7,999 bases of DNA from Desulfobacteraceae bacterium (GCA_024636355.1 JAGXHH010000109.1:1-7999), one strand, 5' to 3'; shown: positions 1 to 6,423, counted from the stretch's first letter. Translations and numbers: made by a program. Notes: generated by a model from the letters alone, not told the origin.

Positions 1-1
1 A

Positions 2-748
2 CTCGATACCCTGTTCAACCTGTATCAGCCATATTTGAACAACGTCGCGGCCTATGAACCAATCTATTTTCTGCTGGGCACCGATCCGAAAGACAGCAAA
101 TTCCAGATCAGCCTCAAGTACCGGTTCCTGAACCCTGCACCAGAGGCCTCTTCATATGAAAAATTGCTGCATGGATTCCATCTCGCCTATACCCAGACGT
201 CCTACTGGGACCTGCGCTCCGACTCCGAGCCGTTCGAGGACACCAGCTACAAGCCCGAGCTGTTTTTCCTGACGCCCAACCTGTTTTCCGGCGCAGGCCT
301 TTCCCACGTGTTCATACAGTCCGGCTTCCAGCACGAATCCAATGGTCAGGGGGGCGACACATCGCGCAGCACCAATTTCGTATACGTGGAGCCGACGTTT
401 ATATTCTTCCATAAAAACAGCGGCATCGGCTTTCAGGTCGCCCCGAAAATCTGGGCCTTTGCGGCAAACGATAACGACACGAATCGGGATCTTTACAAGT
501 ACCGGGGGTATTTCGACCTGGAAATCAAGGCCGGAAAAAGCACCGGCGCCGTTGTGGAATCCCACCTGCGATGGGCCAAAGAAGGCGGATCGATCCGGCT
601 CGACGTCAGTTATCCGCTCGACAAGCTGATCGACACCCGGCTCCAGGTCTATCTCCACGCGCAGTACGTCAACGCCCGCGCCGAAAGCCTGCTCAACTAC
701 ACGGAACGCAACCGGGCGTTCCGGATCGGTTTTTCGATCGTGAGGTAG
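2..748 (+). CDS. pldA: Outer membrane phospholipase A (OMPLA), 5'-truncated by window edge
   Basis: This is a calcium-dependent phospholipase A of the outer membrane. The family forms a 12-strand beta barrel that dimerises and hydrolyses acyl chains of phospholipids misplaced in the outer leaflet. The reading frame is open from base 2 (LDTLFNLYQPYLNN...), so the TTG at 35 is internal and the true start and signal peptide lie outside the window; 248 residues are visible. The active-site motif HESNGQGGDTSRSTN gives His (332-334), Ser (338-340) and Asn (374-376), with the same spacing as His142, Ser144 and Asn156 of E. coli OMPLA. The upstream block YTQTSYWDL...EPFEDTSYKPELF is also typical. Visible length matches the mature barrel less its first residues. 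The C-terminus is FSIVR rather than the terminal Phe common in barrel proteins. It converges on nrdJ. Family assignment is very secure; which lipids it acts on in this organism is not known. Confidence 0.95.
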   Translation, partial: LDTLFNLYQPYLNNVAAYEPIYFLLGTDPKDSKFQISLKYRFLNPAPEASSYEKLLHGFHLAYTQTSYWDLRSDSEPFEDTSYKPELFFLTPNLFSGAGLSHVFIQSGFQHESNGQGGDTSRSTNFVYVEPTFIFFHKNSGIGFQVAPKIWAFAANDNDTNRDLYKYRGYFDLEIKAGKSTGAVVESHLRWAKEGGSIRLDVSYPLDKLIDTRLQVYLHAQYVNARAESLLNYTERNRAFRIGFSIVR

Positions 749-776
749 TAAACCGGTTAACAGGGCTCTTTTTAGC

Positions 777-804
777 CGTCATTGCGGCGAAGGCCGCAAT
801 CCAG
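777..804. repeat. Short REP-like hairpin in the pldA/nrdJ convergent gap
   Basis: A perfect 8-bp inverted repeat, ATTGCGGC (781-788) and GCCGCAAT (793-800), flanks a GAAG loop. The wider string CGTCATTGCGGCGAAGGCCG... resembles the 'CGTCATTCCCGCGAAAGCGGGAATCCAG' kind of dispersed repeat common in proteobacterial intergenic DNA (from memory). It lies just after pldA and could help end transcription there, but no run of T follows the stem, so a terminator role is weak inference. Confidence 0.6.
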
Positions 805-860
805 TCGCCAAACTGCGGTATCTTTCAGGTTAATGTACGGATCGAACAAACTTGCAGGGC

Positions 861-916
861 GCGGAAGCAGGAGCTTCCTGACACCGGGTTCCCAAGCCGG
901 AGCTTGGGAACCAGCA
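861..916 (+). repeat. 56-bp double-hairpin module, copy 1
   Basis: The module holds two hairpins. One is GGAAGC...GCTTCC (863-878). The other is a perfect 11-bp stem, GGTTCCCAAGC (887-897) and GCTTGGGAACC (902-912), with a CGGA loop. The reverse complement of 6098-6153 matches it at 53 of 56 bases by eye, so this is a dispersed element and not a private terminator. It lies between two convergent genes, where it could act as a bidirectional transcription barrier. In this copy a 27-bp spacer (917-943) separates it from the adjoining heptamer array. Confidence 0.85.
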
Positions 917-943
917 AAATCGTATGGAGCGTTTTGGTCCTGA

Positions 944-978
944 CCTTGAACCTTGAACTTTGAACTTTGAACCTTGAA
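944..978 (+). repeat. Tandem heptamer array CCTTGAA/CTTTGAA, five units
   Basis: Five consecutive 7-bp units read CCTTGAA, CCTTGAA, CTTTGAA, CTTTGAA and CCTTGAA, ending 9 bp from the nrdJ stop codon. The same heptamer (as GGTTCAA/GGTTCAG) occurs in five units at 6060-6094, again beside the 56-bp module. Read on the minus strand it gives a spurious FKVQSSKFKVQ peptide. Tandem heptamers of this kind vary in copy number by slippage. Confidence 0.9.
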
Positions 979-987
979 CACGCCTTA

Positions 988-2655
988 TCACCCGCAGGAT
1001 TCGCACGGCATGGGACATGCGTTCAGTGTCTGGTTCCGGCGGGATTTGTCCCGGTAGACCGTTACGCCTTTTACGTTCATTTTGGATGCCGTTAAAAACA
1101 GGTCCCGGATTTCGTCGACTGTAGCGTCCTCGGGAACGTTGACGGTTTTGCTGACCGCACTGTCCGTCTGCTTCTGGAAGGCCTCCTGAATTTTGAGATG
1201 CCATTCGGGAGACACATCCCACGCGGTCTGGAAAATCGCCCCGGGAATTGGCCGGTTTTCATCCATATATTCCTGGTAAATCGGATGGACCTCCTCGACG
1301 TCCGTATCGATGAGCCGCCGTTTCGTCCGGAATGAAAAAACCGGTTCGATGCCGCTGCTCGCACCGGCAATCAGGCTGATCGATCCGGTGGGGGCAATGG
1401 TGGTCAACGCGGCATGACGCCGGTATTTCACCCCGGCCGCCGGGAAAATGCTCTGATCGAATGCCGGGAAATTTCCCCGGGACTCGGCAAGCTTTGCCGA
1501 CGCATCCATTGCAAAGGAGCCAATGTTGGCCATGATCTCTTTTGCCAGCTTCAGCGCCGGATCACTCTGGTACGGCACGCCGAGCCGGATCAGCAGGTCG
1601 GCAAACCCCATGACCCCAAGACCGATCTTTCGGTTCATCCGGCTCTGCTCCTCGATCTGCTGCATCGGATACCGGTTGGACTCGATCATGTTGTCCAGGA
1701 AATGAACCGCCAGGTGCACCTGCTGCTCGAGTTTTGAATATTCGATATCCCCGTTCCGGACGAACCGCGTCAGGTTAATCGATCCGAGAGTGCACGATTC
1801 ATAGGGGAGCAGCGGCTGCTCGCCGCAAGGGTTGGTCGCCTCGATTTTCCCCAGGCCCGGCGTCGGGTTGGCCCGGTTGATCCGGTCGATGAACAACAGG
1901 CCGGGGTCCCCGGAGTTCCAGGCGCTCTGTGCAATCATCTCCATGAGCTCGCCGGCCGATTTATACGTCACCACCCTGCCGGTGCGCGGGTGAACCAGCG
2001 GGTAATCCTCCCCTTTTTTGAGGCAATCCAGGAATTGGTCGTCGATGGCAACCGACAGATTGAAATTCTGCAGGCTTTCCGAATTGGATTTGCTCCGGAT
2101 GAATTCCTCGACATCCGGGTGACTGATATGGAGAACGCCCATGTTGGCGCCGGGGCGCACCTGGTTGCGATCGATGATATAGGTGGCCGAATCAAACAGC
2201 CGGATAAACGACAGCGGACCGCCCGATACGCCGAAGGCCGGGAAAATCGAATCGCCGCGCGGCCGGATCCGGGAAAAGGAAAACCCGGTCCCCCCGCCGC
2301 TCTGGTGGATCAGCGCCGTGTCCTTCAAGGTCTGGAAAATCGATTCCAGGCTGTCCTCCACCGGCATGACAAAGCATGCCGCCAACTGCCCCGTGGGACG
2401 TCCCGCATTGACAAGGCAGGGCGTATTGGGCAGGAAGGCAAGCGATGTCATGGCGGACTCGAAATCCGCGGCCACGGCATCTACGGTCTCCAATGATGCG
2501 GCCGGGTCGAATATGCGGTCAGCTGCGGCCACGGCCCGCGCCACGCGCTCAAAAAGCTGCGCAGGCCTCTCGATGATCTCCCCGGCGTCATTTCTCGCCA
2601 GGTACCGCCGCTCCAGAACCGCTTTCGACAATGGTGTCAGGACAGGTTCGGGCAT
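988..2655 (-). CDS. nrdJ: Adenosylcobalamin-dependent (class II) ribonucleotide reductase
   Basis: This enzyme reduces ribonucleotides to deoxyribonucleotides for DNA synthesis, using a thiyl radical generated from adenosylcobalamin; no separate radical subunit and no oxygen are needed. Counting from the chosen start (555 aa), the first redox cysteine is C94 in LAACFVMP. The NPCGE loop gives N275, the thiyl cysteine C277 and E279, and the second redox cysteine is C288 in YESCTLGSINL. The phosphate-binding TIAPTGSISL is at 419-428. The tail CPMPCESCG (C547, C551, C554) supplies the cysteines that relay electrons from thioredoxin or a similar donor. An upstream extension of the frame runs through an inverted repeat and is rejected: AGGAG at 2662-2666 sits 6 nt before the ATG at 2653-2655 and 3 nt before the adjacent ATG at 2656-2658. 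No cobalamin-riboswitch box or clear NrdR box was found upstream. Class II assignment is very secure. Confidence 0.96.
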   Translation of the reverse strand: MPEPVLTPLSKAVLERRYLARNDAGEIIERPAQLFERVARAVAAADRIFDPAASLETVDAVAADFESAMTSLAFLPNTPCLVNAGRPTGQLAACFVMPVEDSLESIFQTLKDTALIHQSGGGTGFSFSRIRPRGDSIFPAFGVSGGPLSFIRLFDSATYIIDRNQVRPGANMGVLHISHPDVEEFIRSKSNSESLQNFNLSVAIDDQFLDCLKKGEDYPLVHPRTGRVVTYKSAGELMEMIAQSAWNSGDPGLLFIDRINRANPTPGLGKIEATNPCGEQPLLPYESCTLGSINLTRFVRNGDIEYSKLEQQVHLAVHFLDNMIESNRYPMQQIEEQSRMNRKIGLGVMGFADLLIRLGVPYQSDPALKLAKEIMANIGSFAMDASAKLAESRGNFPAFDQSIFPAAGVKYRRHAALTTIAPTGSISLIAGASSGIEPVFSFRTKRRLIDTDVEEVHPIYQEYMDENRPIPGAIFQTAWDVSPEWHLKIQEAFQKQTDSAVSKTVNVPEDATVDEIRDLFLTASKMNVKGVTVYRDKSRRNQTLNACPMPCESCG

Positions 2656-2661
2656 CATGAA

Positions 2662-2666
2662 CTCCT
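2662..2666 (-). promoter_or_regulatory. Ribosome binding site that fixes the nrdJ start
   Basis: On the minus strand the order is AGGAG, TTC, ATG, ATG. The site therefore supports one of two adjacent methionine codons; the second has the more usual 6-nt spacing. It excludes the in-frame starts further upstream, which lie inside or beside the 2704-2764 repeat. Confidence 0.8.
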
Positions 2667-2703
2667 GCTTATGTGCCGTTTGCTTTACTTGCTCAGGAGC
2701 TTT

Positions 2704-2764
2704 GTAGGAGCGGGCCATGCCCGCGATGGCGGATGCATTTTTCGCGGGCATGGCCCGCTCCTAC
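2704..2764. repeat. GTAG-footed inverted pair of REP hairpins in the nrdJ leader
   Basis: Two perfect 23-bp arms (2704-2726 and 2742-2764) face each other across a 15-bp loop. Each arm begins at its outer end with GTAGGAGCGGGCCATGCC and is itself a hairpin (GCGGGC, CAT, GCCCGC). This is the layout of a BIME, two REP units in inverted orientation with GTAG at the foot. Its inner edge is about 37 bp from the nrdJ ribosome binding site, so if transcription starts upstream it lies in the 5' leader. Confidence 0.88.
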
Positions 2765-2826
2765 GTGGTCACCCGTTAATCACAGACGCATTTCACCGAG
2801 AATTGCTGTGGAAAAGCGTCTTACCA

Positions 2827-2856
2827 AATATAATGAAAACGAACGGAATCGCCCAA
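2827..2856 (-). promoter_or_regulatory. Candidate sigma-70-type promoter for nrdJ
   Basis: On the minus strand TTGGGC (2851-2856) is followed after 18 nt by TATATT (2827-2832). The -10 matches TATAAT at five of six positions; the -35 matches only the TTG. If used, the leader would be about 160 nt and would contain the 2704-2764 hairpins. The remainder of the 2765-2867 stretch shows no gene. Confidence 0.3.
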
Positions 2857-2867
2857 GCATAAGGATC

Positions 2868-2943
2868 GTAGGGGCGATTCACGAATCGCCCCGGGTTTAA
2901 CATCTTCCCCATCCTGTAGGGGCGATTCGTGAATCGCCCCTAC
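2868..2943. repeat. Two GTAG-footed palindromes between mscS and nrdJ
   Basis: Unit 1 has stem GGGGCGATTC (2871-2880) and GAATCGCCCC (2883-2892), preceded by the GTAG tetranucleotide (2868-2871). Unit 2 (2916-2943) is a perfect 13-bp stem with a GT loop, starting GTAGGGGCGATTC and ending in CTAC. The units are separated by 23 bp. Unit 2 begins 19 bp past the mscS stop codon (minus strand), so it may end mscS transcription, although no T-run follows it. The same family is common in intergenic DNA of other bacteria (from memory). Confidence 0.88.
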
Positions 2944-2962
2944 AACCAAGAAATTTTTCCCC

Positions 2963-3823
2963 CTACGCACTCTTCGCCAGCAATCTACCCGTTGCCGGGG
3001 TTTCTTCCAGGAACAGCTGCATGTGCGGGAACGGAATTTCAATGCCGGCGGCATCCAGGGCGTTTTTACATTTTTCGGTGTATTCCCAGTTCAGGGGGAA
3101 TTTCTGCAAAGGGTCCTCTGTCCAGAAGCGCATTTCCAGGTTTATGCTGCTGTCGCCAAGGCCGGTCACCAGAACGACGGGTGCCGGTTCCGGCATGATC
3201 CGCTTGTCGCCTTCCAGGGTTTTGAGCATGACCTGCCGGGCTGTTGCGATGTTTTCCTTGTAGGCGATTCCGAGGCTTACCCGCACCCGGATCTTAGGGG
3301 TCAGGGTATAATTGATGACCCGCTCCTGGGCCAGCTGCTTGTTGGGCATTACCATGGTTTCATTGTCAAAGGTGGTCAGCACGCTGGTCCGCAGCCGGAT
3401 TTCGGTAACCGTCGCGTGCGTTCCGTTAAGCGATATCCAGTCGCCTTCCTTGAATGGCTGATCGATAACGAGGGCCACCCCGGAAATTAGATTGGCGATG
3501 GTATCCTGTGCGGCAAACGAAATTGCCAGACCGGCTATACCGACACCGGCGATAAGAGAAGCGATGTTGATGCCGAGCTGATCGGCCACGGTAAGTGATG
3601 CGATGACCACAATGACATACCGGGTGACCCGCAGGAGCAGGTTCTGGGCATGCACCGTCACATTTGTCCTGCACAGGGCCGTCAGCAGGACTTTCTGCAG
3701 GACCCGGACGATCACCCAGAAAATTAATATCAGCAGGATTGCACTGATCAGCCTGGGCAGATACGTCATCAAATTGGTCGCCAGTGCCTGGAAATTCACC
3801 GCACCCAAAAACTTCTCGAACAT
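2963..3823 (-). CDS. mscS: Small MscS-family mechanosensitive ion channel
   Basis: This is an inner-membrane channel that opens under membrane tension to release solutes during hypo-osmotic shock; the family works as a homoheptamer. The 286-residue length equals that of E. coli MscS. Hydrophobic segments lie at about 20-45 and 66-85. The pore helix (about 88-119) has the alternating Gly/Ala packing expected: AGVGIAGLAISFAAQ, then DTIANLISGV. The junction DQPFKEGDWI starts the beta domain, and GIEIPFPHMQLFL near 260-272 is the usual C-terminal signature. I chose the ATG at 3821-3823 because AAGGAGG (3829-3835) lies 5 nt upstream; an in-frame extension to 3907 lacks such support. It is divergent from the 597-aa gene, and the 307-bp repeat-filled gap to nrdJ argues against an operon. 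Ion selectivity cannot be read from sequence. Confidence 0.93.
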   Translation of the reverse strand: MFEKFLGAVNFQALATNLMTYLPRLISAILLILIFWVIVRVLQKVLLTALCRTNVTVHAQNLLLRVTRYVIVVIASLTVADQLGINIASLIAGVGIAGLAISFAAQDTIANLISGVALVIDQPFKEGDWISLNGTHATVTEIRLRTSVLTTFDNETMVMPNKQLAQERVINYTLTPKIRVRVSLGIAYKENIATARQVMLKTLEGDKRIMPEPAPVVLVTGLGDSSINLEMRFWTEDPLQKFPLNWEYTEKCKNALDAAGIEIPFPHMQLFLEETPATGRLLAKSA

Positions 3824-4256
3824 CCACACCTCCTTAATTTTTATAAAAAATGCGGGGAACTTTTCCCCGTTCATCACAATATCGCAAATTTTAAAATCCC
3901 TTATCATTAACTTGCAGAATAATCAAAATGGCAATTCCTTAATTTTTCAAGTCTTGTCGGGGCGCTTTACGGGTGCCGGAACGCAGCTGTTGCCGTCAAC
4001 CCGGAAAAAAACGTTTGCATCCGCTCTTTCTCTTTTGCATTTATCCCCCCCATGCCTACCTTCCCTTTTATACAATCCCTTTTTTACAAGACGTGCAAAA
4101 TGGTCCTTTACCGAGAATGTCGACATCCGCCGGCACCGGCAATTTCTTTTTTCTAGTTGCCGGCCGATGTCGATCCCTTGTGGAAAAACAATTTAGCCGC
4201 GGGAGTCTCAAAGCAGCCCGCGGGCGATACAATCCCGAATTAAAGGAGTTCATATC
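3824..4256. other. Divergent intergenic region between mscS and the 597-aa gene
   Basis: I see no convincing gene here. Frames open across it are rich in low-complexity residues and lack good ribosome binding sites. The half near mscS (about 3830-3950) is distinctly AT-rich and probably carries the mscS promoter. The centre has pyrimidine runs (about 4010-4090), and the half near 4257 has a small hairpin. No promoter could be fixed with confidence for either direction. It is the only sizeable gap in the window without a strong dispersed repeat. Confidence 0.6.
4197..4223 (+). promoter_or_regulatory. Small GC hairpin in the leader of the 597-aa gene
   Basis: CCGCGGG (4197-4203) and CCCGCGG (4217-4223) form a perfect 7-bp stem with a 13-nt loop, ending 18 nt before the AAAGGAG site at 4242-4248. 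It could be a leader stem-loop or an operator-like dyad. Its position is the only evidence for a role. Confidence 0.35.
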
Positions 4257-6050
4257 ATGAGAGTCATTGTGTTTACGATGTCCGTCCTTGCGTTGTCGTT
4301 CCCGGCTTTTGCCCAGGATGAGATTTCGATTTACCAGTTCAATGCCCCCGGCTTCTTTGTCGCCATTGTCGCGGGCGTTATACTGGCCGCCGCTTTTCAA
4401 CTGTTCCTGACGAACCTTTCCGGCGCCGCCGGTCTTTCGGCAGCCCGGGTCGTGACCCACCCCTCCGGCAAAAACTCGAAAAAAGATAAAAAAGAAAATC
4501 CCGGGCACAGCAGCGAATCGGACCACGGCAGTAATCCGGGACGTGGCAGTCGCAGCATCGACCCGGACAATCCGTCAATCCTTTCGGATTACACCGACGA
4601 GGCGCACTCAGCGATGCGCACAATCAGCACCGGCTTCGGACTGATGACAATGATTACGGCAAGCATTGCGCTGTTTTTCGCCTCCTGGCTCGCCCTGGAG
4701 ATTGTCGGCCCGACCTCCATCATTTTCGGGGTTGTCGTGGCCCTTGTAATATGGGGCGTTTCCTACCTGCTCACCTTCAGTCTCGAATTTACCGCCACTG
4801 CCACCATGATCGGCGCCATCGCCTCTGTGACCAAGCAGAGCTTCAAATCGATCGCCCAGGCCACCACTCAGCTCATGCGCAAATCCGAAGGCCGCCGTGT
4901 GGAAGACATGGCCCGGTCGATGACCCAGGCGGTCCGCTCCGAGCTGTTCGGCCATCTCGACCTGAAGAGCCAGATCCAGGAATACATCCATGAGCTCAAA
5001 CCCGATTACACGCCGCGCGATTACCGAAACGAACTCGAAAGCCTGATCGATAAACTCCAGGTCGAAGAATATGTAAGCCCCGAAGGGGGTCCCGGCGGAA
5101 TCCAGGAAATCGTGCGACAGGTCCGCACCTCGGGAACGCAGATGAGCCGGGAAAACGCCCGGAGTGCTGCCAACCGTTTGCGCAAGGTCTTTGCCGAAAC
5201 CCGGGAGGAAGCGGGAAAGGACAAGGCCCGCCACGAAAAAGTCGCCGACAGCGCCATGCGGGCCGCGGGGCTGAGCGCCGAGGAAGCCGAAAGAACACGC
5301 AAGAAAATGGAGGAATTCCTCCACCAGACCGGCAAAGAGCAGCTGGACCCCGAAGGGATCAAGCACGACCTGGAGTGGCTGTTCCATGAACCGAGGGAAG
5401 GCGCCGACGCCCTGAAGCAGCGGCTGTCTTCCATCGACCGGGATACCATCGAAACGCTGATCGCCCAGCGCCAGGATATCAGCAAGGAAGATGTCCACCA
5501 GTACGTGGATCGGGTCTGGAGCGTCATCTCGATGATCACGGGCCGCACGCAGGAGCAAAAGGAAAAGATGCGGGCGGGCGTCGAAACGGGTAAAGAAGGC
5601 GCGGCATCGACCAAGGATCACGCCCTGAACAACATCGAAGAATATATCGCATCCCTGGACCGGCCGGGCCTGGACGCCGAGGCCATCCGGCATGATATAG
5701 AATTGCTGTTCAGCGATCCGAAGCACGCGGCCGAGGACCTTTACAACCGGGCAAAAAAACTGAACCGGGAAGATATCATGGCGCTGGTGACCACCAACCG
5801 CTACATCTCCCGGGAGGATGCGGAAAAGGTCGTCCAGCAGATCGAGTCAATCCGGGATGAGGCCGTCCACCGAGCGGAGCAGCTGAAGCGGGAAATTGAA
5901 TTCCGCACGGAGCAGGCCAAGCAGGAAGCCCTGCACCAGGCCGATGAATTGCGCCAAACCGCAGCCAGCGCCACCTGGTGGATCTTCATCACCGCCATGA
6001 TCAGCGGTGTGGCAGCCGTTCTCGGCGGGTTTGTTGCGGCGGTGACGTAA
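4257..6050 (+). CDS. Unrecognised membrane protein with three ~110-aa helical repeats
   Basis: I do not recognise this 597-residue protein. The start is firm: AAAGGAG (4242-4248) lies 8 nt before the ATG. Residues 1-19 look like a Sec signal peptide cut after PAFA, before QDE. Hydrophobic segments lie at about 31-52, 121-147, 151-176 and 573-595. A charged linker (66-105, with KNSKKDKKEN) joins the first two. Residues 180-570 are soluble, charged and helix-rich. They hold three diverged repeats: about 242-313, 352-423 and 461-533. Repeats 2 and 3 share LDxExIxHDxExLF and RxxISxEDx; repeat 1 keeps only MSRENA and an RNELESLI core. By the positive-inside rule the repeat region should be cytoplasmic, held at both ends by the membrane. 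The stretch 535-570 looks like a coiled coil. It is divergent from mscS, which hints at an envelope role but proves nothing. Scaffold or stress-sensor roles are guesses. Confidence 0.9.
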   Translation: MRVIVFTMSVLALSFPAFAQDEISIYQFNAPGFFVAIVAGVILAAAFQLFLTNLSGAAGLSAARVVTHPSGKNSKKDKKENPGHSSESDHGSNPGRGSRSIDPDNPSILSDYTDEAHSAMRTISTGFGLMTMITASIALFFASWLALEIVGPTSIIFGVVVALVIWGVSYLLTFSLEFTATATMIGAIASVTKQSFKSIAQATTQLMRKSEGRRVEDMARSMTQAVRSELFGHLDLKSQIQEYIHELKPDYTPRDYRNELESLIDKLQVEEYVSPEGGPGGIQEIVRQVRTSGTQMSRENARSAANRLRKVFAETREEAGKDKARHEKVADSAMRAAGLSAEEAERTRKKMEEFLHQTGKEQLDPEGIKHDLEWLFHEPREGADALKQRLSSIDRDTIETLIAQRQDISKEDVHQYVDRVWSVISMITGRTQEQKEKMRAGVETGKEGAASTKDHALNNIEEYIASLDRPGLDAEAIRHDIELLFSDPKHAAEDLYNRAKKLNREDIMALVTTNRYISREDAEKVVQQIESIRDEAVHRAEQLKREIEFRTEQAKQEALHQADELRQTAASATWWIFITAMISGVAAVLGGFVAAVT

Positions 6051-6059
6051 AATAAAAAA

Positions 6060-6094
6060 GGTTCAAGGTTCAAGGTTCAAGGTTCAGGGTTCAG
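6060..6094 (-). repeat. Tandem heptamer array, second copy, five units
   Basis: The plus strand reads three GGTTCAA then two GGTTCAG units, with a partial GGTT at 6095-6098 that runs into the 56-bp module. It starts 9 bp after the stop codon of the 597-aa gene. It is the reverse-complement counterpart of the array at 944-978, also five units and also 9 bp from a stop codon. Confidence 0.9.
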
Positions 6095-6097
6095 GGT

Positions 6098-6153
6098 TGC
6101 TGGTTCCCAAGCTCCGGCTTGGGAACCCGGCGTCAGGAAGCTCCAGCTTCCAC
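6098..6153 (-). repeat. 56-bp double-hairpin module, copy 2 (inverted)
   Basis: This is the reverse complement of 861-916 with three differences by eye. Stem GGTTCCCAAGC (6102-6112) and GCTTGGGAACC (6117-6127) is perfect around a TCCG loop. The second hairpin, GGAAGCT/AGCTTCC (6136-6151), has a 7-bp stem here, one pair better than in copy 1. Here the heptamer array abuts it directly; in copy 1 a 27-bp spacer intervenes. Confidence 0.87.
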
Positions 6154-6165
6154 ATCCTTGGAGAA

Positions 6166-6296
6166 CCGTAGGTTGGGCTGAGCCGAAGTCATCGTTGGGC
6201 TTCGCTGAACCGAACTTGTTGGATGCGGTAAAACTTTTTGAACCTCATCGAACCAGCGAAGCCCAACGGTCATTGGCCGCTCAACCCAACCTACGG
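6166..6296. repeat. 131-bp imperfect palindrome with GTAG feet
   Basis: Outer arms CCGTAGGTTGGG (6166-6177) and CCCAACCTACGG (6285-6296) match perfectly. Inner arms CGTTGGGCTTCGCTG (6193-6207) and CAGCGAAGCCCAACG (6254-6268) match over 15 bp. The sequence between is partly complementary (GGGCTGAGC against GGGTTGAGC). GTAG stands at 6168-6171 and CTAC at 6291-6294. The element resembles the widespread 'GTAGGTTGGGCTGAGCGAAG' repeat (from memory) and looks like two REP units in inverted orientation or a small non-autonomous element. Confidence 0.82.
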
Positions 6297-6318
6297 CCAC
6301 TATTCCCGCCAACCCAGC

Positions 6319-6389
6319 AGGGCGGACACGCAGGTCCGCCCCTACGGATGATTGGTTGTATTGTAGGGGCGGACCTGCGTGTCCGCCCT
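6319..6389. repeat. Perfect 27-bp inverted pair of GTAG-type REP hairpins
   Basis: Arms 6319-6345 and 6363-6389 are perfect reverse complements across a 17-bp loop. Each arm is itself a hairpin (GGGCGGAC, six-base loop, GTCCGCCC). The CTAC (6342-6345) and GTAG (6363-6366) feet face inward here, opposite to the pair at 2704-2764. It sits 34 bp past the stop codon of the minus-strand transporter gene and could block transcription arriving from either side. Confidence 0.88.
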
Positions 6390-6423
6390 GGTTCCAAGTA
6401 CCATGAAGATACAACTGTTTTCC

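Noticed and set aside
35..37. TTG at 35 as the pldA start codon
   Set aside because: The frame is open back to base 2 with barrel-like sequence, and a start here would leave no signal peptide and cut off the beginning of the barrel.
152..658. A 168-codon minus-strand frame inside pldA
   Set aside because: It is antisense to a gene with an intact, recognisable active site and shows no motif of its own.
772..981. Small minus-strand frame giving FKVQSSKFKVQGQDQ
   Set aside because: The peptide is a direct reading of the heptamer array and the neighbouring repeat. It has no ribosome binding site and ends inside repeat DNA.
2656..2751. N-terminal extension of NrdJ by up to 32 residues
   Set aside because: Most of the extension is translation of the 2704-2764 inverted repeat. 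AGGAG at 2662-2666 points to the ATG pair at 2653-2658, and the family homology starts just after it.
2704..2943. Possible CRISPR array
   Set aside because: The repeats are inverted pairs of different families with unequal spacing, not direct repeats with uniform unique spacers, and no cas gene is present.
2656..2962. Cobalamin riboswitch ahead of the B12-dependent nrdJ
   Set aside because: I looked for a B12-box-like GCCACTG on the coding strand and the associated leader folds and found none; the structure present is a simple REP-type inverted pair.
4608..5726. A 372-codon open frame on the minus strand opposite the 597-aa gene
   Set aside because: It lies wholly inside a gene with a firm start, a ribosome binding site and coherent domain structure. 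The antisense product shows no recognisable motif, and long antisense frames are common opposite GC-rich codons.
6060..6389. Remnant of an insertion sequence
   Set aside because: Inverted repeats are plentiful, but no transposase fragment can be read in any frame and no flanking target duplication was evident.
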